A stretch of 64,000 nt of DNA, from assembly GCA_965237985.1 (NCBI GenBank), contig OZ250161.1, positions 1,178,001-1,242,000 on the forward strand, in the 5' to 3' direction. The translations under genes were made by a program, and so were the position numbers. Below the pieces are notes generated by a model, which saw only the letters and a program-made list of their open reading frames with translations, did no database searches and was not told the origin of the DNA. Positions 10,500-18,961 of the stretch are shown piece after piece (position 1 is the first letter of the stretch; every line of letters starts with the position of its first letter). The DNA comes from G965212025 sp965237985. Its GTDB lineage: Bacteria > Pseudomonadota > Gammaproteobacteria > Poriferisulfidales > Oxydemutatoraceae.

Positions 10500-11488
10500 A
10501 TTCACATCCTCCTTTCTCTCACGACCAAGCCCGTGACTTATGCCGCCATTTTACCACTACATACGTGGTTGAGCCAGGAGAAATCTTAGGGAATTCTGAT
10601 TTAATCGGCAGTCGGACCAAATTTTGAGGGTTTTTGGCTTGACTAGAATCCAAAAAACCAACAATGGCAGACGCGAAACGAATCCTCTTTTACCCCAATA
10701 CCGAGCCATTTATGTGAGCGTTCTTGTTCATTAACTGCATTCCTGACTCGATCCGATTCACCAAAGCACCCGCGCATAACTGTCTGGAACAGCAGGATTC
10801 AGGCAACAGGAACCTTTGGGAACGGCAAGGACACTGAAGCAGGAAATCCTGGAATTTCAAAGGTATCGTGCAGTAACAGTCATTTCTATCTTGCTTTGGC
10901 ACCACAAAAAAACTTGGTGAGCTTGCTCTATGGCGCTTTCTGCAGACGAGGCGAACTGTGAATTCCAAGAGCTGCCGGACATGTGTGTCCGCCAGTGACG
11001 GATTGGTATCAGAATGGGGAAGTTCAAGCACACCACAAGCAACCCGTGGCACTTGGCAAGACAGCAAATGCCCAACAATGTTCCGTAGTTCATGACAAAT
11101 CCAAGTCTTTCTACCCGCACTAGGAATAATGCCTGGGCACACAGAATTAAGGATAAGGAAAGACTTTGCATCTTCCTTTTCGTACACTAGGGTTTCCAAG
11201 GGTAGTTTCGAGACCGCTGCATACGCTCTTGCGATCCCGCTGAAGTGTGTCGGAACTGGCATCAATGGAGACGCACGTGACAGTCCTAGCCTGCCTGGCT
11301 TTACTTGGAGCAAGCCGAGGTGTCTTTCTTTTACCTGGTCTCCTTCCGTCCCTGCATCTTCATGCAGGGTGTGGCTGATTCCAGGGGATGGGCATAGGGA
11401 CGACAGATGGCACAAACGAAGCAGAAATTTCAGTCTTTGCGTTGCGGAAAGTACAAAACACCAAGCTTCACCAAGTAAAGATTCTTGA

Positions 11489-12607
11489 TTAGTGATTGGC
11501 CGAAAAATACAGTTCGGTGAAATTCTTCATTTCTGTTACACAAAACCTGAACTCATCCTCTGTGAGTCTCCCATGGTCAGAAGGGACACGGCCGTATTGC
11601 TCTCTGTGACCTTCTTCAAGTTCCACGTCCAATGCGACCAATATGTCCTCTTTGCTCTTACCGGCCTGAAAATGTTTTTTCAGTAATCCATCAACGAGTA
11701 CGGAAAGTTTACTGCCAGGCAGTTGACAAGTAGCAAATTGGGATCCAGGAGGAGCGTTCTCTAAACCCCAACCCTCCAAGCGTTTGTTCAAAGCAACTAC
11801 GGACAAGTAGTTAACTTCCGAAATTTCATAAGAGAAAAGGTTCCTGTATTCGTCTTTAGGTGCAACGAGAAACAGGTAGCTAAGAATGCAATTTATGTCA
11901 CTTTCTGTAGGGTAAGTAAGTTTCGAGGCTATTTTTTGCGAGATTTTTTTGCACAGAACTTCTGATCCTGTGAGCTCTCCCCCTCCTGACACTATGCTCC
12001 TCTTCAAGGCAAGGTCAGGAGCTGTAATTTTTTCATCACCAGAAGATTCAGAATTTGTAAACGTGAATATATTCCCGAATTGTTGTCCCGCAATGTCTGG
12101 TCCTTTCTCTTTCCAAAAAGAATCGTAAACACCGTTCCCCTCTGGCCATTGCTTGTTCTCAACCCCTGCTGACTGAACCACTTCGATGCCCACAGTACCC
12201 GTCACCCGGTGCTCTTGCACATCATCAACACCAGGAACAGGAACCTCTGTTTGCCTGTCTGCTGTTTTATCACTGGCAGTCAGGTTTTCATCTCCCCTGT
12301 CAACGGTCAACTCGACAAGGGAAAAGAGGTGCGCATTAAACTTTCTTCTGTTGCTGACAAGAGCATCTTGATCTTGAACTCCACCTGAACCGGTTTGCCC
12401 GCCCAATCCTTCCAGAATTTTTCTTCGAACCTCACGCACCTCATTGCGGTAGACGCTACTGAACTGGTAGCGCAGGCAGTGCACAGTCCAGGTAAAGAAG
12501 GACCTCTTGCAGACCACCACTTTTTCATTATTTTGTCCGTCTATCAGGTCCAGACGGGCAAATCTGGCGCTCCCCAATTGACTTCTTGCGTTGTCGTCTA
12601 ATTTCAC
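11489..12607 (-). CDS. Unknown array-family protein, copy 5 (nearest coq7)
   Basis: Protein of 372 residues, start at the second GTG after AGGAGG. This is the copy next to coq7 and perhaps the founder of the array. It is the most divergent in the middle: a distinct linker (ELTVDRGDENLTASDKTAD), TNSESSGDEK before the ALK helix, a shorter ASKLTYPTESDINC join, and EVNYLSVVALNKRLEGWG before the W-G motif. It also lacks four residues in the C-terminal DVEL-E-EGHR stretch. The N-terminal 80 residues and last 30 are nearly the same as in the other copies. Function unknown; no membrane segment or signal is visible. The coq7 stop is about 360 bases upstream, so the gene may have its own promoter. Confidence 0.65.
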   Translation of the reverse strand: MKLDDNARSQLGSARFARLDLIDGQNNEKVVVCKRSFFTWTVHCLRYQFSSVYRNEVREVRRKILEGLGGQTGSGGVQDQDALVSNRRKFNAHLFSLVELTVDRGDENLTASDKTADRQTEVPVPGVDDVQEHRVTGTVGIEVVQSAGVENKQWPEGNGVYDSFWKEKGPDIAGQQFGNIFTFTNSESSGDEKITAPDLALKRSIVSGGGELTGSEVLCKKISQKIASKLTYPTESDINCILSYLFLVAPKDEYRNLFSYEISEVNYLSVVALNKRLEGWGLENAPPGSQFATCQLPGSKLSVLVDGLLKKHFQAGKSKEDILVALDVELEEGHREQYGRVPSDHGRLTEDEFRFCVTEMKNFTELYFSANH

Positions 12608-12964
12608 ATTCACATCCTCCTTTCTCTCACGACCAAGCCCGTGACTTATGCCGCCATTTTACCACTACATACGTGGTTGAGCCAGGAGAAATCTTAGGGA
12701 ATTCTGATTTAATCGGCAGTCGGACCAAATTTTGAGGGTTTTTGGCTTGACTAGAATCCAAAAAACCAACAATGGCAGACGCGAAACGAATCCTCTTTTA
12801 CCCCAATACCGAGCCATTTATGTGAGCGTTCTTGTTCATTAACTGCATTCCTGACTCGATCCGATTCACCAAAGCACCCGCGCATAACTGTCTGGAACAG
12901 CAGGATTCAGGCAACAGGAACCTTTGGGAACGGCAAGGACACTGAAGCAGGAAATCCTGGAATT

Positions 12965-13597
12965 TCAAAGGTATCGTGCAGTAACAGTCATTGCTTTCGC
13001 AGCGGCTTTCATCAACACCTTGGTTAATGGCGACAGTTCAAGCGCACCAGCACGCTCAGCCATTCCTGCATGTTGTTTTTCGTCATCGCGCATTTGCTGC
13101 AAGACTTTCCGTGTCACGACGTCATTTTTCGGTATCTGCCGCAAATGAGATTCCAGATGTTCCACAACCTGCATTTCCGTTTCCCTGACAAAGCCAAAAT
13201 TGGCACGGTCGCTGGACAGGCTGACTGCCATGCCGATCACCAAAGACCCAAAATGCCAAAAAAATGACAGGCGGCTTGGGCGGGTAGCCAATTCATCCAG
13301 TCGTTGCTCGCACCAGGCCAAGTGTTCTTTTTCTTCTTCGGCACTTTCGCGAAATCGCTGCAAAGTTTCTTCGTCGCGGGCGAAAATCATTTGACCGTGG
13401 TACAGACCCTGTGCGGCAAGTTCACCGGCGTGGTTGATACGCATCAGTTGGCCGGAAAGCTGCTTTTGTTTTTCACTCAAGCTGTCGGGCAGTTCACCAC
13501 CGGGCATGGGACGCACGGGAACATGTTTGCCGGTACTTGCGTACAGCAGGTTCCCCGCAGCTTCAAGCCATTGATCGATGCGGTTGTACTTTCTCAC
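12965..13597 (-). CDS. coq7: COQ7-type demethoxyubiquinone hydroxylase
   Basis: This di-iron monooxygenase of 210 residues adds the C6 hydroxyl group of the ring in ubiquinone biosynthesis, at the inner membrane. The duplicated ferritin-like iron motifs are complete: E59 in NHAGE, E89-x2-H92, E141, and E173-x2-H176. The start is GTG at 13597, and the stop codon of glcF overlaps it (GTGA), so the two are translationally coupled. The last eight codons (MTVTARYL) were captured by the tandem duplication and are found in front of every array unit to the left. The gene itself is intact. A COQ7-type enzyme in place of UbiF fits many beta- and alphaproteobacteria. Confidence 0.93.
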   Translation of the reverse strand: MRKYNRIDQWLEAAGNLLYASTGKHVPVRPMPGGELPDSLSEKQKQLSGQLMRINHAGELAAQGLYHGQMIFARDEETLQRFRESAEEEKEHLAWCEQRLDELATRPSRLSFFWHFGSLVIGMAVSLSSDRANFGFVRETEMQVVEHLESHLRQIPKNDVVTRKVLQQMRDDEKQHAGMAERAGALELSPLTKVLMKAAAKAMTVTARYL

Positions 13598-14814
13598 GGC
13601 TCTGTGTTCCTATGCTGCCGGGCCAGCAAAGTCACCGGATGCAGGACTTCCATTGCCCTGCCGGTCCGCCGCAACAGTTGCCGCAAATGCAAAGCACAAC
13701 CTACGTTGGTGGTCAGTAGCGTGTCTGCATTCAAAAACGCCGGATCGCCAAGCAAGGCAGATGCCATTTTGTCGGCTGTTTCTGGCCGGGCGAGTGTATG
13801 CAGTCCCGCGGCACCGCAACAACCGTGATGCATGATCGGTATCGCGAACCGAAGACCAGGCACCTTGGATAACAGTTTTGCGGGGGCCTGGCGTATTTTC
13901 TCTGGCAGGTTACGCATGGTGCAGGGCAAATGCAAAACGATTTGTCTTCCTTCCCAAGGCCTGAAACGCAAGGCATCCAACCGCCTGACCAGCATGGCGT
14001 TTATGTCCTCATGTTTCACGCCGAGGACTTCCTGATTTTCTGACAGCTCACGACCACAACCACTGGCGCAACTCACCAAGACCTCAGCTTCGGAAAGAGC
14101 CAAACGATTCTGCGCCTGAAACGCTTCCGTACGTTGCGGCATCCCATAGTGACGGTGCAGGCTGCCACAGCAACCTTGTCGTCTGGGAATCACGACCTCA
14201 TAACCCACCGCCGCCAACAGATAATGACCATCCACCAAGGTTTGCGCGTCAATTTCCGCGGCAACGCAACCGGTAAACAGAGCAACCTTCCCTTTGCAAT
14301 GCGCCACCGTTTTTGGCAATACCCCCGCTTGTGAAGGCAACATGGACACCATCCGAAACCAGCGCGGAAACTTTTTCGCAAGACGGGAATGTGGCACCAT
14401 AAAACCGCCACCGACACGCAGGTACAGCCGCAATAAAACACCGGCCAGCCGCAACAAAAAAGGTACCCTCGTAAGACGGTCAAGCCATTTAGGAATGCTT
14501 GTCAGTTCAACACCACGTTCCTGCAATGCGGTGCGCGTTGCATCAATCATTTTCATGTAAGGCACATCTACTGGGCACTCCGCTTCGCACCTGCCGCATC
14601 CCAAACAGCCATCCAGGTGTGAAACAAAGCCCGCATCCACCGGAATCTGCCCCGCCGCGAACGCCCCCATCAACGCAATCCGCCCGCGAGGTGAGTCGCC
14701 TTCATTCTGCTGCAAGGAATACGTCGGGCAGTGCACAAGACACAACCCGCAACGCACGCACATATCGGCATCACCCGCCAGTTTCTTCGCAAAATCTGTT
14801 GTTTTTTCTCCCAT
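13594..14814 (-). CDS. glcF: Glycolate oxidase iron-sulfur subunit-like protein
   Basis: Protein of 406 residues with the full GlcF layout: two [4Fe-4S] ferredoxin motifs, C19-x2-C22-x2-C25-x3-C29-P and C70-x2-C73-x2-C76-x3-C80-P, then two CCG domains marked by FTGC, QGCCGS, LPCT and HGCCGA. Members pass electrons from the GlcD/GlcE flavin subunits to quinone. No glcD or glcE lies in this window, so the partner flavoprotein must be elsewhere or the protein serves another (Fe-S) oxidoreductase. It is the first gene of a unit with coq7 (overlapping stop and start). Its first 56 codons and upstream bases are duplicated just upstream (14650-15069). Confidence 0.85.
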   Translation of the reverse strand: MGEKTTDFAKKLAGDADMCVRCGLCLVHCPTYSLQQNEGDSPRGRIALMGAFAAGQIPVDAGFVSHLDGCLGCGRCEAECPVDVPYMKMIDATRTALQERGVELTSIPKWLDRLTRVPFLLRLAGVLLRLYLRVGGGFMVPHSRLAKKFPRWFRMVSMLPSQAGVLPKTVAHCKGKVALFTGCVAAEIDAQTLVDGHYLLAAVGYEVVIPRRQGCCGSLHRHYGMPQRTEAFQAQNRLALSEAEVLVSCASGCGRELSENQEVLGVKHEDINAMLVRRLDALRFRPWEGRQIVLHLPCTMRNLPEKIRQAPAKLLSKVPGLRFAIPIMHHGCCGAAGLHTLARPETADKMASALLGDPAFLNADTLLTTNVGCALHLRQLLRRTGRAMEVLHPVTLLARQHRNTEP

Positions 14815-15069
14815 GCCCCTAGAACTTTAACGGTTGACCGCCCCTACCCCTCTGGAAGCCACCCCGCCGCGAACGCCCCCATCAACGCAATCCGGCCGCG
14901 AGGTGAATCGCCTTCATTCTGCTGCAAGGAACAAGTCGGGCAGTGCGCAAGACACAACCCGCAACGCACGCACATGTCGGCATCGCCCGCCAGTTTCTTC
15001 GCAAAATCTGTCGTTTTTTCTCCCATGCCCCTAGAGCTTTAACGGTTGACCGCCCCTACCCCTCTGGAA
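14650..15069. repeat. 212-bp tandem duplication of the glcF 5' end
   Basis: Bases 14650-14861 (the first 55 or so codons of glcF plus leader) recur at 14862-15069 with few changes. The joint lies in a shared CCCCGCCGCGAACG. The outer copy (15026 downwards) encodes a truncated peptide of 60 residues with the first ferredoxin motif and then runs out after G-W-L-P-E-G. Both copies share the same leader, so the original glcF promoter may lie before the outer fragment. The fragment contains substitutions (for example a T-C-S in place of T-Y-S), so it is not brand new. Confidence 0.85.
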
Positions 15070-15804
15070 TCAGCTGTCGCAACGACGAGTCCAAGCTCGC
15101 GCCGGCTTCCCGAGAGAAGTGCGGTTCTGAATAACGGACATTATCAGAAGCGCTTCACGATGATTTACAGGGCCTGCCATGCCGGTGCGACATATCCAAT
15201 TTTCTGGTTTGCTGCCGGAACCATTTCGCCAACAGCCACCCCCATCCATCAGGATATTTTCGATGGTGCCCGTCGTGAAACCTCTTTGTTGCCATCCGAA
15301 CAAGAGAACTCTCACATTCTCGGCCACGTCTTTCTTTCTGAGATTTTCAACCAGCTGACCACGCGCAAAGCGACCGCAACTCTTTACCGGGAGCAATACA
15401 AACAGGCTCAGGACCTGCATCTGTTTATTCGATCACCGCCGACATCCAGTATGCTTGCGTGAAATCAGACGCACCGCAAACACCCCGACCTGTGGAACGT
15501 GTTGGTCAAAACCATCCTGCGAACTGGACTTGCATCCCACCGAAGTATAACCTCGTATCGCTTGCCGCGGTGCGGGCCGGACAGGCGGTGGCCGGCTGCC
15601 AGACAGCAGGCAGCCACTGGCACTTGATGGAACGCTGTCGTTGCCACAGTCCTTGCCGATGTTGATTTGCCGTTTTTCCCCCGCGGACCGGCAGGTACAG
15701 AACCCAAAACACTTGCAAATAAATATAATTCCCGCCTACAACATGAATGCCAGTTCTCTGGAGACTGGCACTGGCAGTTTCCCATGTAAAAGGGAGAAAG
15801 TTTT
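15070..15804. other. Intergenic region with candidate ZIP-gene leader hairpin
   Basis: No gene is recognised between the glcF duplication and the ZIP gene. Near the right end a TATAAT lies at 15724-15729 without a clear -35. It is followed by a perfect 7-bp stem, TGCCAGT (15748-15754) and ACTGGCA (15764-15770), with a 9-base loop, in the probable 5' leader of the ZIP gene. This could be a protein-binding site or a leader structure; nothing identifies its ligand. Confidence 0.35.
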
Positions 15805-16548
15805 ATGAACGCAACCGGCTATGCGCTGATTGCAAACGCCTTGATCGGTATTGTATTGCTGCTCGGCTTTTTGGGGTTGCATCTGATCGCCAACGCCAGC
15901 CGGTTTCTTATTGCCACCACTGCGATTGCCATCGGCGCCATGATTGCCGTTGTGTTTTTTGAAATCATGCCGGAAGCAATCGAGGCTCTTGAATCTCGTG
16001 AATTTGCAACACTGATGGTCATCGGGATTGGCGTTTCATACATGCTCGAACTGGTGCTGCACTTCCATCATTGCCACGACATTCACGAAGACCACATGCA
16101 TCATGCCGAAGAACATACCAAGGCTGGGGTGATGTTTTTTGGCACTTTTCTGCACAATTTCCTTCACGGAGTTTTCCTGCTCGCCGCGTTCAGCGTTGGA
16201 GAAGGGCTCGGTTGGGTGCTGACTGTGGCAATTATGCTCCACGCAATCCCGCAAAATCTGGCAAATTTTTTAATGAACCAGCGCAACTGGATGGTTGCCT
16301 CGCTGACCGCTTTCAGCGGCGTATTCGGGGTCCTGGTATTTATGCCTCTGAGCGACCAGTTGCAGGCATTTCAGGCACAGCTTATTGCGTTTGCCTGTGG
16401 CGTTCTGGTATACCTTGCCATGTCTGATTTACTGCCCATGGTCAACGAAAAAAGCTTGCGTTTCCAGCGCCTGAAATACTCTCTGCTGATCGGGGTCGGA
16501 ATGCTACTGCCCGGCATCACCGATTTGCTGTTCCACAGCCACGGTTAA
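15805..16548 (+). CDS. ZIP-family metal transporter
   Basis: Integral membrane protein of 247 residues with about eight hydrophobic segments. It shows the ZIP signatures: H117-N-x3-H-G in the fourth segment and H146-A-I-P-Q-N in the fifth, the pair that forms the metal path. A histidine- and acid-rich loop (residues 86-104) lies between segments three and four, as usual in this family. ZIP proteins import zinc, iron or manganese into the cytoplasm; the sequence does not tell which. The start ATG follows AGGGAGA. The gene stands alone, facing the ilvA gene tail to tail. Confidence 0.85.
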   Translation: MNATGYALIANALIGIVLLLGFLGLHLIANASRFLIATTAIAIGAMIAVVFFEIMPEAIEALESREFATLMVIGIGVSYMLELVLHFHHCHDIHEDHMHHAEEHTKAGVMFFGTFLHNFLHGVFLLAAFSVGEGLGWVLTVAIMLHAIPQNLANFLMNQRNWMVASLTAFSGVFGVLVFMPLSDQLQAFQAQLIAFACGVLVYLAMSDLLPMVNEKSLRFQRLKYSLLIGVGMLLPGITDLLFHSHG

Positions 16549-16638
16549 TCTGGCAACAGGCATCTTTCATCATCCTTGGCAAAGCGTCTGCCCATCTGCC
16601 GACAAGGAGCTTGGGCACAGATGCCACAACAGGTTTCG

Positions 16639-18192
16639 CTATCCCGAACCGTTTAGTAAAAAAAGCGGATACGCTGGATTCTGGGATTCTCGGGAATATT
16701 GATACCCAAGTTTCTTGAACAGCTTTTCCAGTTTGTCCACTTCCCCGCGCGGAACCTGCATGCCCACCAATACTCGTCCGTAGGCTGCACCGTGGTTGCG
16801 ATAATGAAAAAGGCTGATATTCCAGTCGCAGCCGATCTTTTCCAGGAACTCGAGCAAAGCTCCGGGACGCTCGGGAAATACCAGTCTATACAGTTGTTCT
16901 TCAGGCACGGGAGCAACACGCCCTCCAATCATGTGTCGCAAATGCAACCTGGCCATCTCGTTGTCGGATAAATCCAGCACAGAAAATCCTTGTTTTTCCA
17001 GTTTTCGGATGACTTTATTTTTTTCGCTTACGCCATCCTGGAACCGGATACCGGCGAAAACCTGGGCCTGCCTGCTGTCCGCATAACGATAATTGAATTC
17101 CGTAACCATGCGAGGTCCGATGAGCCGGCAAAACTTCAGAAAGCTACCTGGCTTCTCCGGTATCCTCACTGCCAGCAAAGACTCGCGATTATCACCGATT
17201 TCCGAACGTTCCACGACATGCTGGAGCCGTTCAAAAGTGATGTTGGCACCAGAAGCGATTGCCACCAGGTCTTTTTTCTGGACTTTCTCACTGGCCACGT
17301 ACTTTTTCATACCGGCGACTGCAAGTGCTCCTGCCGGTTCCAGAAGCGTGCGTGTGTCCTCGAAGACATCTTTGATCGCGGCGCAGATTTCATCGGTTTT
17401 AACCAAGACGACCTGATCCACAAACTCACGAACCAGGGGAAACACTGCTTTCCCAATTTGGCGGATGGCAACTGCATCAGCAAATAGTCCCACCCGCTTC
17501 AATTTTACGCGCCGTTGACATCTGAGCGCTTCATGCAAAGTTGGCGAATCTTCCGGCTCAACCCCGATAATTCTGGTCTCCGGGAAACATTTTTTCAAAT
17601 ACACGGAAATGCCAGCAATCAAGCCGCCGCCACCTACCGGAACAAACACTGCGTAAGGAGCTCTTCCGTTGCGTTGCTCACTGATTTCCCGACCTACCGT
17701 TCCCTGTCCAACAATAATATCCGGATCATCAAAAGGGGGGATCAAAATCATTTTTTCTCGAGCGGACATTGCCACAGCTTCTTTGGAGGCCTCATCATAG
17801 GTATCACCATGGAGCACCACCTTCACTCTGCGGCGTCCGTAGCGTCCGTAGCGCAAAACCGCGTCTACTTTTATCGAAGGCGTGGTTACGGGCATCACGA
17901 TGACCGCAGAAATGCCGAATTTCCTGGATGCCAAAGCCACACCCTGTGCATGATTACCTGCCGAAACGGCCACCACACCTGCGCTTCGTTCTGCTGCGCT
18001 CAAACATGACAACTTGTAATAGGCACCTCGCACTTTGAATGAAAAGACACTCAAGACATCTTCGCGTTTCAAAAAAACGCGATTGCGGAGCCGCTTGGAC
18101 AAACAAGGTGCAAGGGACAAAGGCGACGGTTCCCCAACTACCTGGGAAATATTCGCGTGCTTGATTCGCTCAAAATAATCTTTGGTTTCCAC
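16639..18192 (-). CDS. ilvA: Threonine ammonia-lyase, biosynthetic
   Basis: PLP enzyme of 517 residues that turns threonine into 2-oxobutanoate, the first step to isoleucine. The N-terminal catalytic domain carries S-F-K53-V-R-G, the PLP lysine, SAGNHAQG and the GGGGLIAG phosphate loop. The C-terminal third has two ACT-like repeats (each beginning near R-x-P-G-S/A), the isoleucine/valine sensing region, so this is the long, feedback-regulated form. The GTG at 18192 is chosen because GGAGG lies seven bases upstream and it gives the family length; the frame is open further to 18267. The gene is transcribed away from rpiA, with only 31 bases between the starts. Confidence 0.93.
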   Translation of the reverse strand: METKDYFERIKHANISQVVGEPSPLSLAPCLSKRLRNRVFLKREDVLSVFSFKVRGAYYKLSCLSAAERSAGVVAVSAGNHAQGVALASRKFGISAVIVMPVTTPSIKVDAVLRYGRYGRRRVKVVLHGDTYDEASKEAVAMSAREKMILIPPFDDPDIIVGQGTVGREISEQRNGRAPYAVFVPVGGGGLIAGISVYLKKCFPETRIIGVEPEDSPTLHEALRCQRRVKLKRVGLFADAVAIRQIGKAVFPLVREFVDQVVLVKTDEICAAIKDVFEDTRTLLEPAGALAVAGMKKYVASEKVQKKDLVAIASGANITFERLQHVVERSEIGDNRESLLAVRIPEKPGSFLKFCRLIGPRMVTEFNYRYADSRQAQVFAGIRFQDGVSEKNKVIRKLEKQGFSVLDLSDNEMARLHLRHMIGGRVAPVPEEQLYRLVFPERPGALLEFLEKIGCDWNISLFHYRNHGAAYGRVLVGMQVPRGEVDKLEKLFKKLGYQYSRESQNPAYPLFLLNGSG

Positions 18193-18223
18193 CGGACAAC
18201 CTCCATCCTGTATATTACAGTTC

Positions 18224-18925
18224 GTGCTACCCACAGTAACAGATGCCAGACAGAAATACGCACACAAATTGCAGGCAGCGTGTTCCGCCCTGGAGTTTGT
18301 GCGTGACGATCAGCTGGTGGGAATCGGCACCGGCTCCACAGTGAACTGTTTCATTGATGCCTTGGCCGCAAGCGGCCGCAAAATCCGAGCTACGGTTTCC
18401 AGTTCCGAAGCCAGCGCCGTCAGGCTACGCTCCCATGGCTTCCCCGTTTGCAGCATGCACGACTACGAAAAACCGGAAATCTACATTGATGGGACAGACG
18501 AAGCAGACCCACAGCTACGCCTGATCAAAGGGGGAGGCGGGGCTTTGACCCGGGAAAAAATACTGGCTGAAGCATGTCCGCTGTTTGTGTGCATTGCAGA
18601 TCAGAGCAAACAGGTCGAAACGCTCGGAAATTTTCCTCTGCCGGTGGAAGTGATCCCCGCCGCCAGACGTCTTGTAATTGACTCCCTTGCCTCAATGTCC
18701 GGGGAAGCGTGCGAACGTAAAAACTTTCTCACGGATAATGCTAACATCGTCATCGATGTACGCGGTCTTTCTTTTGCGGATCCCTTGGCGCTGGAAAAGC
18801 AGATCACCCTGATTCCCGGGGTCGTCACGGTCGGGCTGTTCGCTCGTCGTGGTGCGGATGTTTTATTGCTCGGAACAGCTTTCGGAGTGAAAAAGTTGTA
18901 CGCTACTCATTCGGAGAACCGATAA
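18224..18925 (+). CDS. rpiA: Ribose-5-phosphate isomerase A
   Basis: Protein of about 233 residues that interconverts ribose 5-phosphate and ribulose 5-phosphate in the pentose phosphate pathway. The diagnostic blocks are all visible: GIGTGSTVNCFIDAL, the D-G-x-D-E motif, KGGGGALTREKI, the FPLPVEVIP segment, and PGVVTVGLFA near the end. The start is uncertain. GTG at 18224 gives a normal length but has no strong ribosome binding site, and the open frame continues upstream into the ilvA start region. It is followed after 36 bases by the FMN glutamate-synthase-like gene and probably shares its transcript. Confidence 0.9.
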   Translation: MLPTVTDARQKYAHKLQAACSALEFVRDDQLVGIGTGSTVNCFIDALAASGRKIRATVSSSEASAVRLRSHGFPVCSMHDYEKPEIYIDGTDEADPQLRLIKGGGGALTREKILAEACPLFVCIADQSKQVETLGNFPLPVEVIPAARRLVIDSLASMSGEACERKNFLTDNANIVIDVRGLSFADPLALEKQITLIPGVVTVGLFARRGADVLLLGTAFGVKKLYATHSENR

Positions 18926-18961
18926 CCAGCAACACCCCTTGAAATCAAGGTGGAGGAAAGA

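Larger units (their letters stand above)
2270..12989. repeat. Five-unit tandem array, period about 2.15 kb
   Basis: Five gene copies lie head to tail on the minus strand, with gene 3' ends at 2870, 5038, 7188, 9347 and 11489 (spacings 2168, 2150, 2159 and 2142). Read on the minus strand, each unit holds the last eight codons of coq7, about 370 bases of leader, the gene, and about 600 bases of 3' flank. The coq7 tail before each copy shows that the unit was cut out between the coq7 3' end (near 12990) and position 2270. The hybrid joint, seen near 4430, 6584, 8742 and 10881, sits on a shared CATT. Spacers are nearly identical, so the array is recent. A frame of 241 codons that stays open in four spacers starts at TTG without a ribosome binding site and is probably fortuitous. 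Confidence 0.9.

Noticed and set aside
4239..11415. A 241-codon open frame repeated in four spacers of the array (for example 4239-4964)
   Set aside because: It starts at TTG without a ribosome binding site, crosses the duplication joint and includes coq7 tail antisense sequence. Its conservation only reflects recent duplication.
15046..15462. Plus-strand frame of 138 codons before the ZIP gene
   Set aside because: No motif, no ribosome binding site, begins inside the duplicated glcF leader.
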